The notes: generated from the letters alone by a model not told the origin. Numbered from the stretch's first letter, positions 34,498 to 44,574 are shown. The stretch: DNA of 64,000 nt from Nocardia aurantiaca (GCF_009708175.1 NZ_WMBB01000003.1:310001-374000), one strand, 5' to 3'. Made by a program: numbers and translations.

Positions 34498-36654
34498 TCA
34501 GGAAGGGTCGCGAAGCGTGGATCGGACTATGGCCAGGACATCCGCGCCGTAAGTGCGTAGCTTCTTCGCGCCGATGCCCGGGATCGCCACGAGGGCTCGG
34601 TCATCGGTCGGACGCTGTTCGGCGATGGCGGTGAGGGTCGTGTCGCTGAACACCACAAAATGTGGCAGTGACAGCTCGTCGGCCTTCTCCTTGCGCCATT
34701 CCCGAAGCGCTTCCAGCAGTTCCGAGTCGATGTCGGCAGGGCACCGGGAGCAGCGGCCGAGCATGGTGGCCGTGGTGTTGAGCAGTGGACGGCCGCAGAT
34801 ACGGCAGGTCGGGTGGGCGCGCTTGGGCCCGTTGCGTCGATCGGTGGTGTGGGTGGCGATGCGCGAGGCCGGGGAGTCGTCGGGGACCAGGCCGATGAGG
34901 AAGCGCGAGCGGCGGCGCACCTTGCGGCCGCCCTCGGAACGGGCCAGGGCCCAGGACAATTGGAGATACTCCCGCGCCCGGGTCACGCCGACATAGAGCA
35001 GGCGGCGTTCCTCCTCGAGGGCGGCCTCGTCGGAAACCGTTGCGTCCGAGCCCAATACGTGCTGGATGGGCAGAGTGCCGTCGGCCAGGCCGACAAGGAA
35101 CACGGCGTCCCACTCCAAACCCTTGGCCGCGTGCAAAGAGGCCAGGGTGACGCCCTGCACGGTCGGTGGGTGCCGGGCCTCGGCGCGAGCGGCCAGATCG
35201 CGCAGCAGCCCGGTGAGTTCCAGGTCGGGATCCTGCGCGGTGAGTTCCTCGGTGAGCCGGACCAACGCCACCAGCGAGGACCAGCGTTCCCGGGCCTGGG
35301 CGCCGATCGGCTCCTCTCTGGTGAGCCCGACCTGGGCCAGCGCGGCGCGCACCAGGGTGACCAACTGTTCGCCGCGGGCGTTGGGCAGATCGTCGCGATT
35401 GGCGGCGGTGCGCAGCGCGGACACCGCCTGGCGCACTTCGGGGCGGTTGAAGAAGCCCTCGCCCCCGCGCACCTGATACGGAATGCCGGCCTCGGTGAGC
35501 GCTTGCTCGTAGACCTCCGACTGCGCGTTGATGCGGTAGAGGATCGCGATTTCCGCTGCGGGAACACCGTTTCCGAGCAGTTTGGCGACCGCCTTGGCAA
35601 CGGCGGCGGCCTCGGCGGGTTCGTCGTCGTATTCGGCGAACACCGGTTCCGGGCCGTCGGCGCGCTGGCCGATGAGCTGCAATCGAGTGCCGGCGATACG
35701 GCCGCGCGCCGCGCCGATCACGCGGTTGGCCAGCGACACCACCTGTGGCGTCGAGCGATAGTCGCGTTCCAGGCGGACAACCGTGGCGTCGGGAAAGCGG
35801 CGGGAGAAGTCCAGGAGATAGGTGGGAGTAGCTCCCGTGAAGGAGTAGATGGTCTGGTTGGCGTCCCCGACCACGGTCAGATCGTCGCGGTCACCGAGCC
35901 AGGCGTCGAGCACCCGCTGCTGCAGCGGGGTGACGTCCTGATACTCGTCCACCACGAAACACCGGTAGCGGCCGCGGAACTCCTCGGCGACGGACGAATA
36001 GTCCTCGAGCGCGGCCGCGGTGTGCAGCAGCAGATCGTCGAAATCGAGCAGCAGACCGTCGGGAGTGTTCTTCAGCGCCTCGTAGTAGGTATAGACCGCC
36101 GAGACCTTCTTCGCCTCGTACGGCACGTCGCGGTGGCGGCGAGCGGCCTCGCCCGCATAGTCCTCGGGCGCGATGAGCGAGCCCTTCGCCCACTCGATCT
36201 CACTGATCAGATCGCGCAGGCTGTCGGTATCGGTGGGCACGCCCGCGCGCCCCGCGGCCTGGGCCACGATGGGGAACTTGCCATCGATCAGCCGCCACGG
36301 CACATCGCCGACGACCTGGGGCCAGAAGTACTTGAGCTGCCGCAGCGCCGCCGCGTGGAAGGTGCGCGCCTGTACCTGCCCAGCCTCACCGCCCGGGCCC
36401 AGGGCCCGCAACCGATTCCGCAGTTCCCCCGCCGCGCGGGCGGTGAAGGTCACCGACAGCACCTGGTCGGCCCGCACGTGCCCGGCCGAGACCAGGTGCG
36501 CGATGCGGTGGGTGATGGTGCGCGTCTTGCCGGTGCCCGCGCCCGCCAACACGCACACCGGTCCCCGGGGCGCACGCACGGCCGCCGCCTGCTCGGCATC
36601 GAGGTCGTCGAGCCGGAGCTGGGCGTGGGTGGGGACGGCAGTCACGCGCTCCAT
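34498..36654 (-). CDS. uvrD2: ATP-dependent DNA helicase UvrD2
   Basis: The 718-residue SF1A helicase has Walker A AGAGTGKT (37-44), [13 protein letters not shown] motif [15 protein letters not shown] motif III, and [15 protein letters not shown] and [10 protein letters not shown] in the second motor half. A tetracysteine module (CRICG and CSRCP) and a C-terminal HRDC domain (about 635-718) follow; both are diagnostic of mycobacterial UvrD2. It unwinds 3'-tailed duplexes and is essential in mycobacteria. ATG 36654 is chosen over 36669. It is divergent from nothing; marR lies 96 bases upstream on the same strand. Confidence 0.95.
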   Translation of the reverse strand: MERVTAVPTHAQLRLDDLDAEQAAAVRAPRGPVCVLAGAGTGKTRTITHRIAHLVSAGHVRADQVLSVTFTARAAGELRNRLRALGPGGEAGQVQARTFHAAALRQLKYFWPQVVGDVPWRLIDGKFPIVAQAAGRAGVPTDTDSLRDLISEIEWAKGSLIAPEDYAGEAARRHRDVPYEAKKVSAVYTYYEALKNTPDGLLLDFDDLLLHTAAALEDYSSVAEEFRGRYRCFVVDEYQDVTPLQQRVLDAWLGDRDDLTVVGDANQTIYSFTGATPTYLLDFSRRFPDATVVRLERDYRSTPQVVSLANRVIGAARGRIAGTRLQLIGQRADGPEPVFAEYDDEPAEAAAVAKAVAKLLGNGVPAAEIAILYRINAQSEVYEQALTEAGIPYQVRGGEGFFNRPEVRQAVSALRTAANRDDLPNARGEQLVTLVRAALAQVGLTREEPIGAQARERWSSLVALVRLTEELTAQDPDLELTGLLRDLAARAEARHPPTVQGVTLASLHAAKGLEWDAVFLVGLADGTLPIQHVLGSDATVSDEAALEEERRLLYVGVTRAREYLQLSWALARSEGGRKVRRRSRFLIGLVPDDSPASRIATHTTDRRNGPKRAHPTCRICGRPLLNTTATMLGRCSRCPADIDSELLEALREWRKEKADELSLPHFVVFSDTTLTAIAEQRPTDDRALVAIPGIGAKKLRTYGADVLAIVRSTLRDPS

Positions 36655-36750
36655 CATGACAGCGCCCACCGACAGCTTGGGCAGCCGTCGGCCTGGCGGC
36701 GTGGAATCTAGGGACTCCCGGCACAGGCCTGCCGAGGCTCCGGAAAGCGC

Positions 36751-37218
36751 TCAGCCGTGCTCGCGGTCGCGGAGTTGACGCAGGGCGGCGGTGAAGCGGG
36801 AGGTGCGGTCGCCGAGCGGGGCGAAGAAGTCGCGGTCGCAGGCTTCGACGACGCCGATGGCCCGATTGACCAGGGCGGCACCGGTTTCGGTGGGGACCAG
36901 GGATTTGGCGCGGCGATCGGTGGGGTGGTCGCGGCGTTCCAGCAGGCCCTTCTGTTCCAGGGCGCGCAGCACCTGGGAGGTCATCATGGGGTCGGTGGCG
37001 GCCTGGTCGGCGACATCGCGCTGCGTGACCGGCTCGCCCCCCGATCGGCCGGTGAGCCAGGTCAGGGAGGCGAGCAGGACGAACTGGACGTGGGTCAGGT
37101 CGAAGGGGGCCAGCGCCGCGCGCTGCGCGGCCTGCCAGCGATTGGTCACCTGCCAGAGCAAGAGACCGGGACTTTCGTCGGCGTGCTCGAATTCGGTGTG
37201 TAATCCCTCATTCGCCAT
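36751..37218 (-). CDS. MarR-family transcriptional regulator
   Basis: The 155-residue winged-helix regulator has the MarR core DVADQAATDPMMTSQVLRALEQKGLLERRDHPTDRRAKSLVPT-like layout (recognition helix followed by the DxRxK wing). It is the third gene of a tight SRPBCC-EVE-MarR operon: its ATG overlaps the TGA of the EVE gene. A palindrome at the operon promoter is its probable operator. The group is absent at this place in the M. tuberculosis order as I remember it. Confidence 0.88.
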   Translation of the reverse strand: MANEGLHTEFEHADESPGLLLWQVTNRWQAAQRAALAPFDLTHVQFVLLASLTWLTGRSGGEPVTQRDVADQAATDPMMTSQVLRALEQKGLLERRDHPTDRRAKSLVPTETGAALVNRAIGVVEACDRDFFAPLGDRTSRFTAALRQLRDREHG

Positions 37219-37640
37219 CACTGTCCGACCATAGCGCGGGAGATGACGTCGAAATCGTGCGCGGTGAGCTCGACCAGGCCGCGGCGCAGCACCATACCCC
37301 AGTTGGGGACGCTGGTCAGGTCGAGTTCGGCGCGCAGGTCATCGATGGCGACCTCGCGGGCCGTGCGGTCGTAGTCGACCGCGCGCCGCCAGGGGCGGAA
37401 GCATCCGCCCTGTTCCTCGACCTGCCAGGCCGGGCCATCGGCGATGGTCCCGATGGCGGTGAAGGATTTGATCGGTTCACCCTCGCGCATGCCGGTGCGG
37501 GGCGAGTAGTAGACGAGTCCGTCACCGGCTTTCATGCGTTCCACGGCGGATCGCTTGCCGTGATTGGCTTGCGCGAAGCCGAGTTCCACGCCGCGCCGGA
37601 CATGATCGCGGGAGACGACGGCGAGCCAGTACCTGGTCAT
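37218..37640 (-). CDS. EVE-domain protein (UPF0310)
   Basis: The 140-residue protein is a single PUA-like EVE domain. MTRYWLAVVSRDHVRRGVELGFAQANHGK at the start and the MKAGDGLVYYSPRTGMREGEPIKSFTAIG core are characteristic. EVE domains bind modified bases in DNA or RNA and occur in McrB-type defence as well as stand-alone stress proteins. It overlaps the upstream SRPBCC gene by four bases and the downstream marR start by one, so translation is coupled. Confidence 0.9.
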   Translation of the reverse strand: MTRYWLAVVSRDHVRRGVELGFAQANHGKRSAVERMKAGDGLVYYSPRTGMREGEPIKSFTAIGTIADGPAWQVEEQGGCFRPWRRAVDYDRTAREVAIDDLRAELDLTSVPNWGMVLRRGLVELTAHDFDVISRAMVGQ

Positions 37641-38059
37641 ACCAGCACCGCCTCGGCGGCGGTGACCAGCGCGTCGACATCGCGCTGCAGGGAGTCGCGG
37701 AGACCGCCGCCCATGATCTTGATCCAGAGACCGCGCAGCGGCCCCTCCATGGTGATGCGGACCTTGACCGTGGTGCGCCGACCGTCGGTGGTGACCTCGT
37801 GGGCGAAGATCAGCCGCGCGCCGACGAGCTTGGAGGAGTCGACGAATTCGGTGTCGGTGAGCTTGGTGACGACGAACTTGGTCTTGGGGCCGCCCTTGGG
37901 CTTGAGGGTGCCGGTCGCACCCTGCTCGAACGGGCCGTCGAGGGTGACCCATTCGGTGTCCTGGTTCCACTCCGGCCAGGTGGCCATGTCGGCCCATTTG
38001 ACGAAGAAGGCGGCGGGAGCGGCGGTCGAGGTGGCGGTGGCTTCAGCGATGAACGTCAT
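37637..38059 (-). CDS. SRPBCC-family ligand-binding protein
   Basis: The 140-residue START/Bet v1-like protein begins MTFIAEATATSTAAPAAFFVKWADMATWPEWN, a typical SRPBCC opening (polyketide-cyclase/AHSA1 group). It forms a helix-grip cavity for a hydrophobic ligand, and the product is not predictable. ATG 38059 lies at the expected transcription start, so the mRNA is probably leaderless. It overlaps the EVE gene by four bases (ATGA). Confidence 0.85.
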   Translation of the reverse strand: MTFIAEATATSTAAPAAFFVKWADMATWPEWNQDTEWVTLDGPFEQGATGTLKPKGGPKTKFVVTKLTDTEFVDSSKLVGARLIFAHEVTTDGRRTTVKVRITMEGPLRGLWIKIMGGGLRDSLQRDVDALVTAAEAVLV

Positions 38060-38064
38060 GAATT

Positions 38065-38094
38065 TAGTATGCGCGCTTACTATCTTCCCGTCAA
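38065..38094 (-). promoter_or_regulatory. Promoter and palindromic operator of the SRPBCC-EVE-MarR operon
   Basis: On the minus strand, -35 TTGACG (38094-38089), 17-base spacer, -10 CATACT (38071-38066). A near-perfect 18-bp palindrome, TAGTA-T-GCGCGC-T-TACTA (38065-38082), covers the -10 and spacer, ideal for repression by MarR. The predicted start coincides with the SRPBCC ATG. Confidence 0.72.
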
Positions 38095-38187
38095 CCCCGG
38101 ATCCCCGATCGGTTCGAAGCGGCGTCGATCGGCTCACAACCGCCCCTGCGCGGGAACACGATCAGCGGCGAGTATGTTGCACCGACC

Positions 38188-38439
38188 GTGACTGCTACCG
38201 ATCTGACCATGTACTCGACGACCTGGTGCGGCTACTGCCGCCGTCTCAAGAAGCAGCTCGACGAGGCCGGCATCACCTACGAAGTGATCGACATCGAAGA
38301 GCACCCGGATGCCGCCGAATTCGTGGGCAGCGTCAACAACGGCAATCACGTTGTGCCGACCGTGAAGTACCGGGACGGCTCGACCGCCACCAACCCCACC
38401 CTGGTTCAGGTGAAGCAAGCCCTCGCCTCCATCGGCTGA
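38188..38439 (+). CDS. mrx1: Mycoredoxin-1 (glutaredoxin-like)
   Basis: The 83-residue thioredoxin-fold protein has the CGYC active site (Cys14, Cys17) and the VVPTVKYRDGS cis-Pro loop. Mycoredoxin reduces mycothiol mixed disulfides. The GTG start at 38188 is used. Neighbours uvrD2 and nudC are as in M. tuberculosis (Rv3198A), apart from the inserted SRPBCC operon. Confidence 0.94.
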   Translation: MTATDLTMYSTTWCGYCRRLKKQLDEAGITYEVIDIEEHPDAAEFVGSVNNGNHVVPTVKYRDGSTATNPTLVQVKQALASIG

Positions 38440-38456
38440 GCCCCGGGGATGAAGAA

Positions 38457-38486
38457 GAAGCCGCACACCAGCAGGTGTGCGGCTTC
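38457..38486. terminator. Bidirectional terminator between mrx1 and nudC
   Basis: Perfect 13-bp stem GAAGCCGCACACC / GGTGTGCGGCTTC with AGCA loop between two convergent genes. Confidence 0.85.
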
Positions 38487-38499
38487 ATGTTGCGCCCGC

Positions 38500-39420
38500 T
38501 CAGCCTTCGGCGGCCCAGGATTCGACGATGGTCCGCGCGATCGAAATCGAGCCCGGCAGTAGCAGTTTCGCTTCGCCGCCGGTGGCCCCGGTGGGCGAGC
38601 CCCATGCACCCGCGGCCAGCGCGTCCCGCACCTCGCCGCGAGTGAACCAGTGCGCCTCGGCGATCTCGCCATCGTGGAAGGCGAGCGGCTGGTCCGGGTC
38701 GGCGACGGCGGCGAAGCCGAGCATGAGCGAGCGGGGGAACGGCCAGGGCTGGCTGCCCAGGTAGCGGATCTCGCGGACGTCGACGCCCACTTCCTCCTTG
38801 ATCTCGCGTTCGACGCAGCGTTCCAGGGACTCCCCCGCCTCCACGAAACCGGCCAGCAGCGAGAACAAACCCTGTGGCCAGGTGTGCTGGCGGGCAAGCA
38901 GGACTCGGTCTCCGCCGTCGTGGATGAGGCAGATGACGGCCGGGTCGGTGCGCGGAAAGTCCTCGTGCCCGGCTTCGCTGATGCGCGACCACCCGCCATT
39001 GGCAGAGGTGGTGGGGCTGCCGTCGACGGCGCTGAAGGCCGCCTTGTCGTGCCAGTTGAGCAGGGCGATGGCGGTGGAAAGCAGGCCGGTGCCGAAATCG
39101 TCGAGCTCCAGGGTGGAGCCGTAGGCGCGCAGATCGGCCAGCGTGCCCTCGATGGTGTCGTCGCGCACGGCCCACAGGTGGGTCTCGCCGTCCACACCGA
39201 GGAAGACGGCCTCGGGCGCGCGTTCTGGAGCGATGGTGAGCGCGGCCTCTAGCACCACGGTCCCGTTGTCGATGCGGACCTGGCCGCGTTTGTTCATTCG
39301 GAGCAGTTTCGCCTGGGCCCAGCCCTCTTTCAGGGCTTGCTCGTCGGAGCGAAGGTGTTCGGCCCGGTCGAGGGAGGTACGGGACAGCACCGGAACGGCA
39401 TTCAGCTGGAAACCTGACAC
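38500..39420 (-). CDS. nudC: NAD+ diphosphatase NudC
   Basis: The 306-residue protein hydrolyses NADH/NAD+ to NMN(H) and AMP, and in other bacteria removes NAD caps from RNA. The Nudix box GFVEAGESLERCVEREIKEEVGV-type pattern (Gx5Ex7REVxEEVG) is present. It is followed by SQPWPFPRSLMLGF, the NADH-pyrophosphatase signature. The four zinc-ribbon cysteines of E. coli NudC are missing in the segment before the Nudix domain. It is convergent with mrx1, and the K+ channel gene lies 20 bases upstream on the same strand. Confidence 0.93.
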   Translation of the reverse strand: MSGFQLNAVPVLSRTSLDRAEHLRSDEQALKEGWAQAKLLRMNKRGQVRIDNGTVVLEAALTIAPERAPEAVFLGVDGETHLWAVRDDTIEGTLADLRAYGSTLELDDFGTGLLSTAIALLNWHDKAAFSAVDGSPTTSANGGWSRISEAGHEDFPRTDPAVICLIHDGGDRVLLARQHTWPQGLFSLLAGFVEAGESLERCVEREIKEEVGVDVREIRYLGSQPWPFPRSLMLGFAAVADPDQPLAFHDGEIAEAHWFTRGEVRDALAAGAWGSPTGATGGEAKLLLPGSISIARTIVESWAAEG

Positions 39421-39440
39421 ACCTCGAGACTAGACGGTGC

Positions 39441-40508
39441 TCACGCGTGGACCCGCCGCAGATAGAGCAGTTTGTCCCCGGTTTCGAGAGCGTCGGTCTC
39501 GGGATCGCCGACGCGGATGAGCCGGCCGTCGCGGACCACGCCCAGCACGATGTCGCGCAGGTGGCGCGGCGAGCCTCCGATCTCCTCGGTTTCCACGTCG
39601 CGTTCGGCGATGGCGAAGCCGGCCTCGGGGGTGAGCAGATCCTCGATCATGTCCACCACGGCCGGGGTGGTGGTGGCGATGCCGAGCAGTCGGCCCGCGG
39701 TCTCGGAGGACACCACCACCGAGTCGGCGCCGGACTGGCGCAGCAGGTGGGTGTTCTCGGCCTCCCGGACGGCCGCGGAAATCTTTGCCCTGGGATTGAT
39801 TTCGCGGGCGGTGAGGGTGACCAGGACTGCGGTGTCGTCGCGGTTGGCGGCGACGACGACCGCCGAGGCGTGTTGCACTCCGGCCAGCCGCAGCACATCC
39901 GACCTGGTGGCCGAGCCGTGCACCGTCACCAGTCCGGCATTGGCGGCGAAGTCGAGCACCTGCGGATCGGTGTCGACCACCACGATGTCGCCGGGCTGTA
40001 CGCCGTCGGCCAGCATGGCGTCCACGGCGGTGCGGCCCTTCGTGCCGTAGCCGACTACCACGGTGTGATTACGCACGGTGCGCCTCCATCGCTGAATCTT
40101 GAACGCCTGCCTGGACCGTTCGGTGAGCACCGCCAGGGTGGTGCCGACCAAGACGATGAGGAACAGGATCCGCAGTGGTGTGACCACGAGAATATTGATC
40201 AGCCGTGCGGTGGGGGTGACGGGTGTGATGTCGCCGTAGCCGGTGGTCGACAGCGACACCGTGGCGTAGTAGGCGCAGTCGAGCAGGTCCATCTTGTCGC
40301 GGGCATTGTCGTGGTAGCCGTCGCGGCCGATGTAGACCACCAGGGTGGCCGCCACCAGCAGCGCCACCGCCAGGCCCAGCCGCCGCAGCAGCGAATACCA
40401 GGGACTGGCCTGGACGGCCGGGATCCGCAGAACTCCGACGAGCGCGAAATCGGGCCGGTCGGTCAGCCCCGCCAGTCCGCGGGAGGAATCACCGAACACG
40501 CTAATCAC
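39441..40508 (-). CDS. Two-helix potassium channel with RCK/TrkA-N domain
   Basis: The 355-residue protein has TM1 (about 43-60), a pore loop with selectivity filter TTGYGD (88-93), TM2 (about 107-127), then a cytoplasmic RCK domain with a Rossmann glycine motif VVVGYGTKGR (about 150) and a TrkA-C region at the end. It corresponds to Rv3200c. Ligand gating by NAD(H) or nucleotides is typical. GTG start. The gene is 20 bases upstream of nudC, so the two probably share a transcript. Confidence 0.92.
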   Translation of the reverse strand: MISVFGDSSRGLAGLTDRPDFALVGVLRIPAVQASPWYSLLRRLGLAVALLVAATLVVYIGRDGYHDNARDKMDLLDCAYYATVSLSTTGYGDITPVTPTARLINILVVTPLRILFLIVLVGTTLAVLTERSRQAFKIQRWRRTVRNHTVVVGYGTKGRTAVDAMLADGVQPGDIVVVDTDPQVLDFAANAGLVTVHGSATRSDVLRLAGVQHASAVVVAANRDDTAVLVTLTAREINPRAKISAAVREAENTHLLRQSGADSVVVSSETAGRLLGIATTTPAVVDMIEDLLTPEAGFAIAERDVETEEIGGSPRHLRDIVLGVVRDGRLIRVGDPETDALETGDKLLYLRRVHA

Positions 40509-40617
40509 CGGTCATTTCGGGCACTTCTGGCTGCGGCACGGTCCGGAGCGTACCGGGCGAATCGGTGCACACGGGGTTCGCGCTGGGGCGCGTCGCGAAG
40601 TCTTGGAGCAGACAAAT

Positions 40618-43600
40618 TCAGCCGAGCGGGTCCGGCGGCAGCGTTTCCGGGTCCGGCGGCGGCTCGAAATCGGGCGGTAAGTCGAAGGCGGGCAGCGGTT
40701 CCCGGCCATCGACCGCGGCCTCGGGAAAACCCGCGGGCCGTAACGGCGCGAAGGGCGATGGCGCATCGGGGCCCCCTGGCGCTTCTGTGTCCGGAGGCGG
40801 CTCCGAGGCGAGCGCGGGGTCGCCGTCGAACCCGGCGGGCTCGGGTCGCACGGAAGCGGCCGGGAGACGCAGCATTTCGACACCGGTGGGTTCGGGCGGG
40901 TCCGGGTCGTCCGAGTACGGCTCGAACGTGGTCGGGGGGATCCGACGCGGGGCCGCCTCGGTGATGATGGCGGCGAGTTCGGCTGGGCCGGGGAGGTGTT
41001 CGGGAGCGATAGTGCGGCCGGTGCGCACGTAGTGGAAAGCGGCGACCGTCTCGCCCAGCACGTCGGCTTCGGGGCGGCCGGCGCGGGCGGCCTCCAGCCG
41101 GGCCCAGGCCAGCCGGTAGACGGCGAGCTGGATAGCGACCGAATCCATGTCGGCGCGTTGAGGTTCCGCGCCGGTCTTCCAGTCCACGATGACCCAGACT
41201 CCGTCGGGGCGGCGGAAGACGGCGTCCATGCGGCCGCGAATCACGGTGCCCGCGATGGTGGTTTCGAAGGAGATCTCGACCTCGACCGGATTGCGGTCGG
41301 CCCATGGGGAGACGAGAAATGCCTCCTGCAGGCGCATGAGATCGGCGTCGGTCTCGGTGAGGTCGGCGGCGCCGGGCAGTTCCTCGAAACCGAGCAGGCG
41401 CGCGCCTCCGAACCAGCGTTGCAGCCAGGCGTGGAAGGCGGTGCCGCGACGGGTGTACGGGCTCGGCGGATACGGCAGCGGACGGCGCAGGCGGGCGGCG
41501 AGTTTCGCGGGATCGGCGCGCAGGTCGACCAGGGCCGTGGCGGCGAGCTGGCCGGGCAGTTCGACCTCGCGCACGGCCTGTTCGGCGGCACGGTGTTCGG
41601 CGATGAGAGCATCGACGTCCTCGGCCCAGCCTTCGGGATCCTCGCCCTGTTCCGGTTCGGTCTCCGCTGCGGCGCCGCCGAATTCGGGTCCGAAGTCGAG
41701 TTCGGTCTGCTGCGGCCGGGATTCGGCGCGCAGGGTGGCGAGGGCGGCCTTGACCAGGGTGGCGCCCTCCTCCACGAATTCACGGCGGGAGCCGAGAGGG
41801 TCGCGCGGCCAGGTGGCGGACTGCGGGTTGTCGGTGAAGGGGTTGGGGGTGTCGGGCAGGGGTGGATCGTCCCAGCGGTCGATGCGGACACCGCGCGCCA
41901 GCTCCGAGCCGGGGGTCTCGGTCTCGGTTTTGAGCTCGAGCAGAAAAGCGGAGGGGCCCTTGGGTTTCGATCCGGTTTCGGCCCAGTGGTGGGCGGAGAC
42001 GAACAGGGCGCGCTCGGTGCGGGTGAGGGCCACGTAGAACAGGCGGCGTTCTTCGTCGAGGCGGCGGGCGGCGAGGGCCTTCTTGTGTTGGTCGAGGGCG
42101 CGTTCCAGGTCGGCGCGGTCATAGAGGCCGGTCAAGTCGAGGACGGGAACGCCGTCGGCGGCGTCCTCCTGTTCGCGATCGCCGCGCAGGATGGTGGGAA
42201 GTTCGGCGAGCGCGCCCATCCAGGTGGCGGTGCCGGTGCCGGAGGGGAAGGTGCCGTCGACGACGTGCGGGACGGCGACCACTTCCCATTCGAGGCCCTT
42301 GGCGGCGTGCACGGTGAGCACCTGCACGCGGTCGTGCGCGACCTCCACTTCGCCTGGCTCCAAACCGTTCTCGACCTCCTCGGCGGCAGCGAGGAAGTCG
42401 AGCAGGCCGGACAGCGAGGAGCGGTGGTCGGCGGAGTATCCGGCCACTACCTCGGCGAAGGCGTCGAGGTGCTCGCGTCCTGCGGCGGCGTGGGTGCGGC
42501 GGGCCTGGGTCTCCACCCCGACGCCGATGGTGCGTTCCACATCGGCGACGAGTTCGGCCAACGGCTGCCCGGCCCGCTCGCGCAGGGCGGACAGTTCCCG
42601 GCCGAGAGCCACGATACGGGCGAAGCCCTGCTCCGAATACTGCTCCGGCTCACCGGGATCCGCGATGGCATCGCCGAGTCCTGCCTTCTCGGCGGGTTCG
42701 GGCGCGACCTCGCGCAGCGCCTCGTCCAGGGTCGCGCTGTCGGTGATGGCATCGGTCTGCCCGGCTGGCCGCCGGATGGACAGTTCCCGGGCACGACGGG
42801 ACAGGGCCGCGATATCGGAGACGCCGATCCGCCAGCGCGCGCCGGTCAGGATGCGCACCGCCGCGCTGCCGGCCGAGGGATCGGCGACCAGGCGCAGGGT
42901 GGCGACGATATCGGCGACCTCCGGTGTGTGCAGCAGCCCGCCCAGACCCACGATCTCCACGGGTAGTCCACGCTCCCGCAGGGCTTCCGCGAGCGGGGCG
43001 GCGTCGGCATTGCGCCGCACCAGCACGGCGGAGGTCGGTGGCGGGTCACCCTCGTCGCTCGCGGCCGCCCATTCGGCGGCGATCCGCTCCGCAACCCATT
43101 CCCGTTCCACCGCGACGGTTTCCGTGAGCGCCAACGCCACCACGCCGGGTGTGGCATCCGGCCGGGGCCGCAGCGCGTCGACTGTCACGCCCCCGCCGCG
43201 GGCCGCTCGTTTCCGCAGCGGGTCCGAGACCAGATTGGCCAGATGCAGGGCCTCCGGCGGATTCCGCCAGCTGGTGAGCAGCGGCAGGATCGGCGCGGGA
43301 ACCCCTGGGGCACTGGGGAAGTCGGTGGCGAAGCGCGGCAGGTTGGCCGCCGACGCGCCACGCCAACCGTAGATCGACTGCATGGGGTCGCCGACCGCCG
43401 TGACAGCCAGCGGCTGCGGCCGACCGCGCCCACCTGAGGCGGCCCGGTCGTCGCAGGCCCCCTGACCGCGCCCCGGCGACGGTGCGCGGGCGCCTGTGTC
43501 GCCGTGCCGATCGACGTCGAACTCCACATCGCCACCGCGTGTCTCGGTTGCGCCGACCGGTCGCGACGCCTCCGGCCCCGAGGCCGCGTCCCGCGCCTGC

Positions 43601-44574
43601 GGCGCCGCCACGCGGGCCGCGCCAAAGAGGGACGACAGCAGGATGCGCTGGGAGTGGCCGGTGTCCTGATATTCGTCGAGCAGGATCAGGCGGAAGCGAT
43701 CGCGTTCGGCGGCACCGACTTCCGCGTGGGTGGCGGCGAGGCGGGCGGACAATGACATCTGGGCGCCGAAGTCCAGCGCGCCGCGGCGGCGCAGTTCCTC
43801 GGCGAGGCGATCCACCAGGGGCAGCAGGGCGACGCGCTCGTGCTGGGCTTCGAGCAGGTCGAGCAGCGCCTTCTTGGGGCCGCCCTTCTGCCGGGGTCCG
43901 GCGGGGAGGGTGTGGACGAGCCGCTCCAATTCCACGTGGGCCGTGGCCAACTGGCGCGGCTCCACCAGGTGTTCGGCAAGCTGGCCGGAGAGGGCGAGCA
44001 CGGCCTCGGTGACGCCTACGGGGCTGCGGTCGGTCTCGAGGTCGCCGTCCCAGGTGGAGACGACACGGTAGGCGAGCTGCCACAGCTGGGTCTGGGTGAG
44101 CAGGGTGGCGGTGGGTTCGACCGGCAGTAGCAGGCCGTATTCGGTGAGCAAGCGGCCCGCGTAGGAGTGGTAGGTGCTGATCTCCGGTTCGGAGGCGGTC
44201 AGCTGAGCGCGCAGGCGGCCGGTGGGGTCGATGTCGCGCACCACCGGGGAGCCCGCCAGCCGGGCCAGGCGGGTGCGGATGCGTTGGGTGAGCTGCTGGG
44301 CGGCCTTGCGGGTGAAGGTGAGGCCCAGCACTTGTTCGGGTTCGACCAGGCCGTTGGCGACCATCCAGACCACCCGAGCGGCCATGGTCTCGGTCTTGCC
44401 CGCTCCCGCGCCCGCCACCACCAGGGTTGGGCCTGGCGGGGCGGCGATCACGGCGGCTTGTTCGTCGGTGGGCGGGGGCAGGCCCAGCGCGTCGGCGAGC
44501 TGACGCGGGGTGATGCGCCCACCTGTCACCCTGCCACCACCCCCCACGGAATCGCTGCGCGATGCCGCATTCAC
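40618..44574 (-). CDS. adnB: AdnB helicase-nuclease subunit
   Basis: The 1318-residue subunit of the AdnAB motor-nuclease processes double-strand break ends for homologous recombination. It has Walker A AGAGAGKT (54-61), LLDEYQDTGHSQ motif II, VGDPMQSIYGWRG motif [14 protein letters not shown] and YVALTRTERAL, then a RecB-type nuclease domain near the C-terminus (RGRMDAVFR, then VIVDWKTG). A Gly/Ala/Arg-rich insertion of about 70 residues separates motifs II and III, and the C-terminus carries a Pro-rich tail. The GTG start overlaps the adnA TGA by four bases (GTGA). Confidence 0.94.
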   Translation of the reverse strand: MNAASRSDSVGGGGRVTGGRITPRQLADALGLPPPTDEQAAVIAAPPGPTLVVAGAGAGKTETMAARVVWMVANGLVEPEQVLGLTFTRKAAQQLTQRIRTRLARLAGSPVVRDIDPTGRLRAQLTASEPEISTYHSYAGRLLTEYGLLLPVEPTATLLTQTQLWQLAYRVVSTWDGDLETDRSPVGVTEAVLALSGQLAEHLVEPRQLATAHVELERLVHTLPAGPRQKGGPKKALLDLLEAQHERVALLPLVDRLAEELRRRGALDFGAQMSLSARLAATHAEVGAAERDRFRLILLDEYQDTGHSQRILLSSLFGAARVAAPQARDAASGPEASRPVGATETRGGDVEFDVDRHGDTGARAPSPGRGQGACDDRAASGGRGRPQPLAVTAVGDPMQSIYGWRGASAANLPRFATDFPSAPGVPAPILPLLTSWRNPPEALHLANLVSDPLRKRAARGGGVTVDALRPRPDATPGVVALALTETVAVEREWVAERIAAEWAAASDEGDPPPTSAVLVRRNADAAPLAEALRERGLPVEIVGLGGLLHTPEVADIVATLRLVADPSAGSAAVRILTGARWRIGVSDIAALSRRARELSIRRPAGQTDAITDSATLDEALREVAPEPAEKAGLGDAIADPGEPEQYSEQGFARIVALGRELSALRERAGQPLAELVADVERTIGVGVETQARRTHAAAGREHLDAFAEVVAGYSADHRSSLSGLLDFLAAAEEVENGLEPGEVEVAHDRVQVLTVHAAKGLEWEVVAVPHVVDGTFPSGTGTATWMGALAELPTILRGDREQEDAADGVPVLDLTGLYDRADLERALDQHKKALAARRLDEERRLFYVALTRTERALFVSAHHWAETGSKPKGPSAFLLELKTETETPGSELARGVRIDRWDDPPLPDTPNPFTDNPQSATWPRDPLGSRREFVEEGATLVKAALATLRAESRPQQTELDFGPEFGGAAAETEPEQGEDPEGWAEDVDALIAEHRAAEQAVREVELPGQLAATALVDLRADPAKLAARLRRPLPYPPSPYTRRGTAFHAWLQRWFGGARLLGFEELPGAADLTETDADLMRLQEAFLVSPWADRNPVEVEISFETTIAGTVIRGRMDAVFRRPDGVWVIVDWKTGAEPQRADMDSVAIQLAVYRLAWARLEAARAGRPEADVLGETVAAFHYVRTGRTIAPEHLPGPAELAAIITEAAPRRIPPTTFEPYSDDPDPPEPTGVEMLRLPAASVRPEPAGFDGDPALASEPPPDTEAPGGPDAPSPFAPLRPAGFPEAAVDGREPLPAFDLPPDFEPPPDPETLPPDPLG

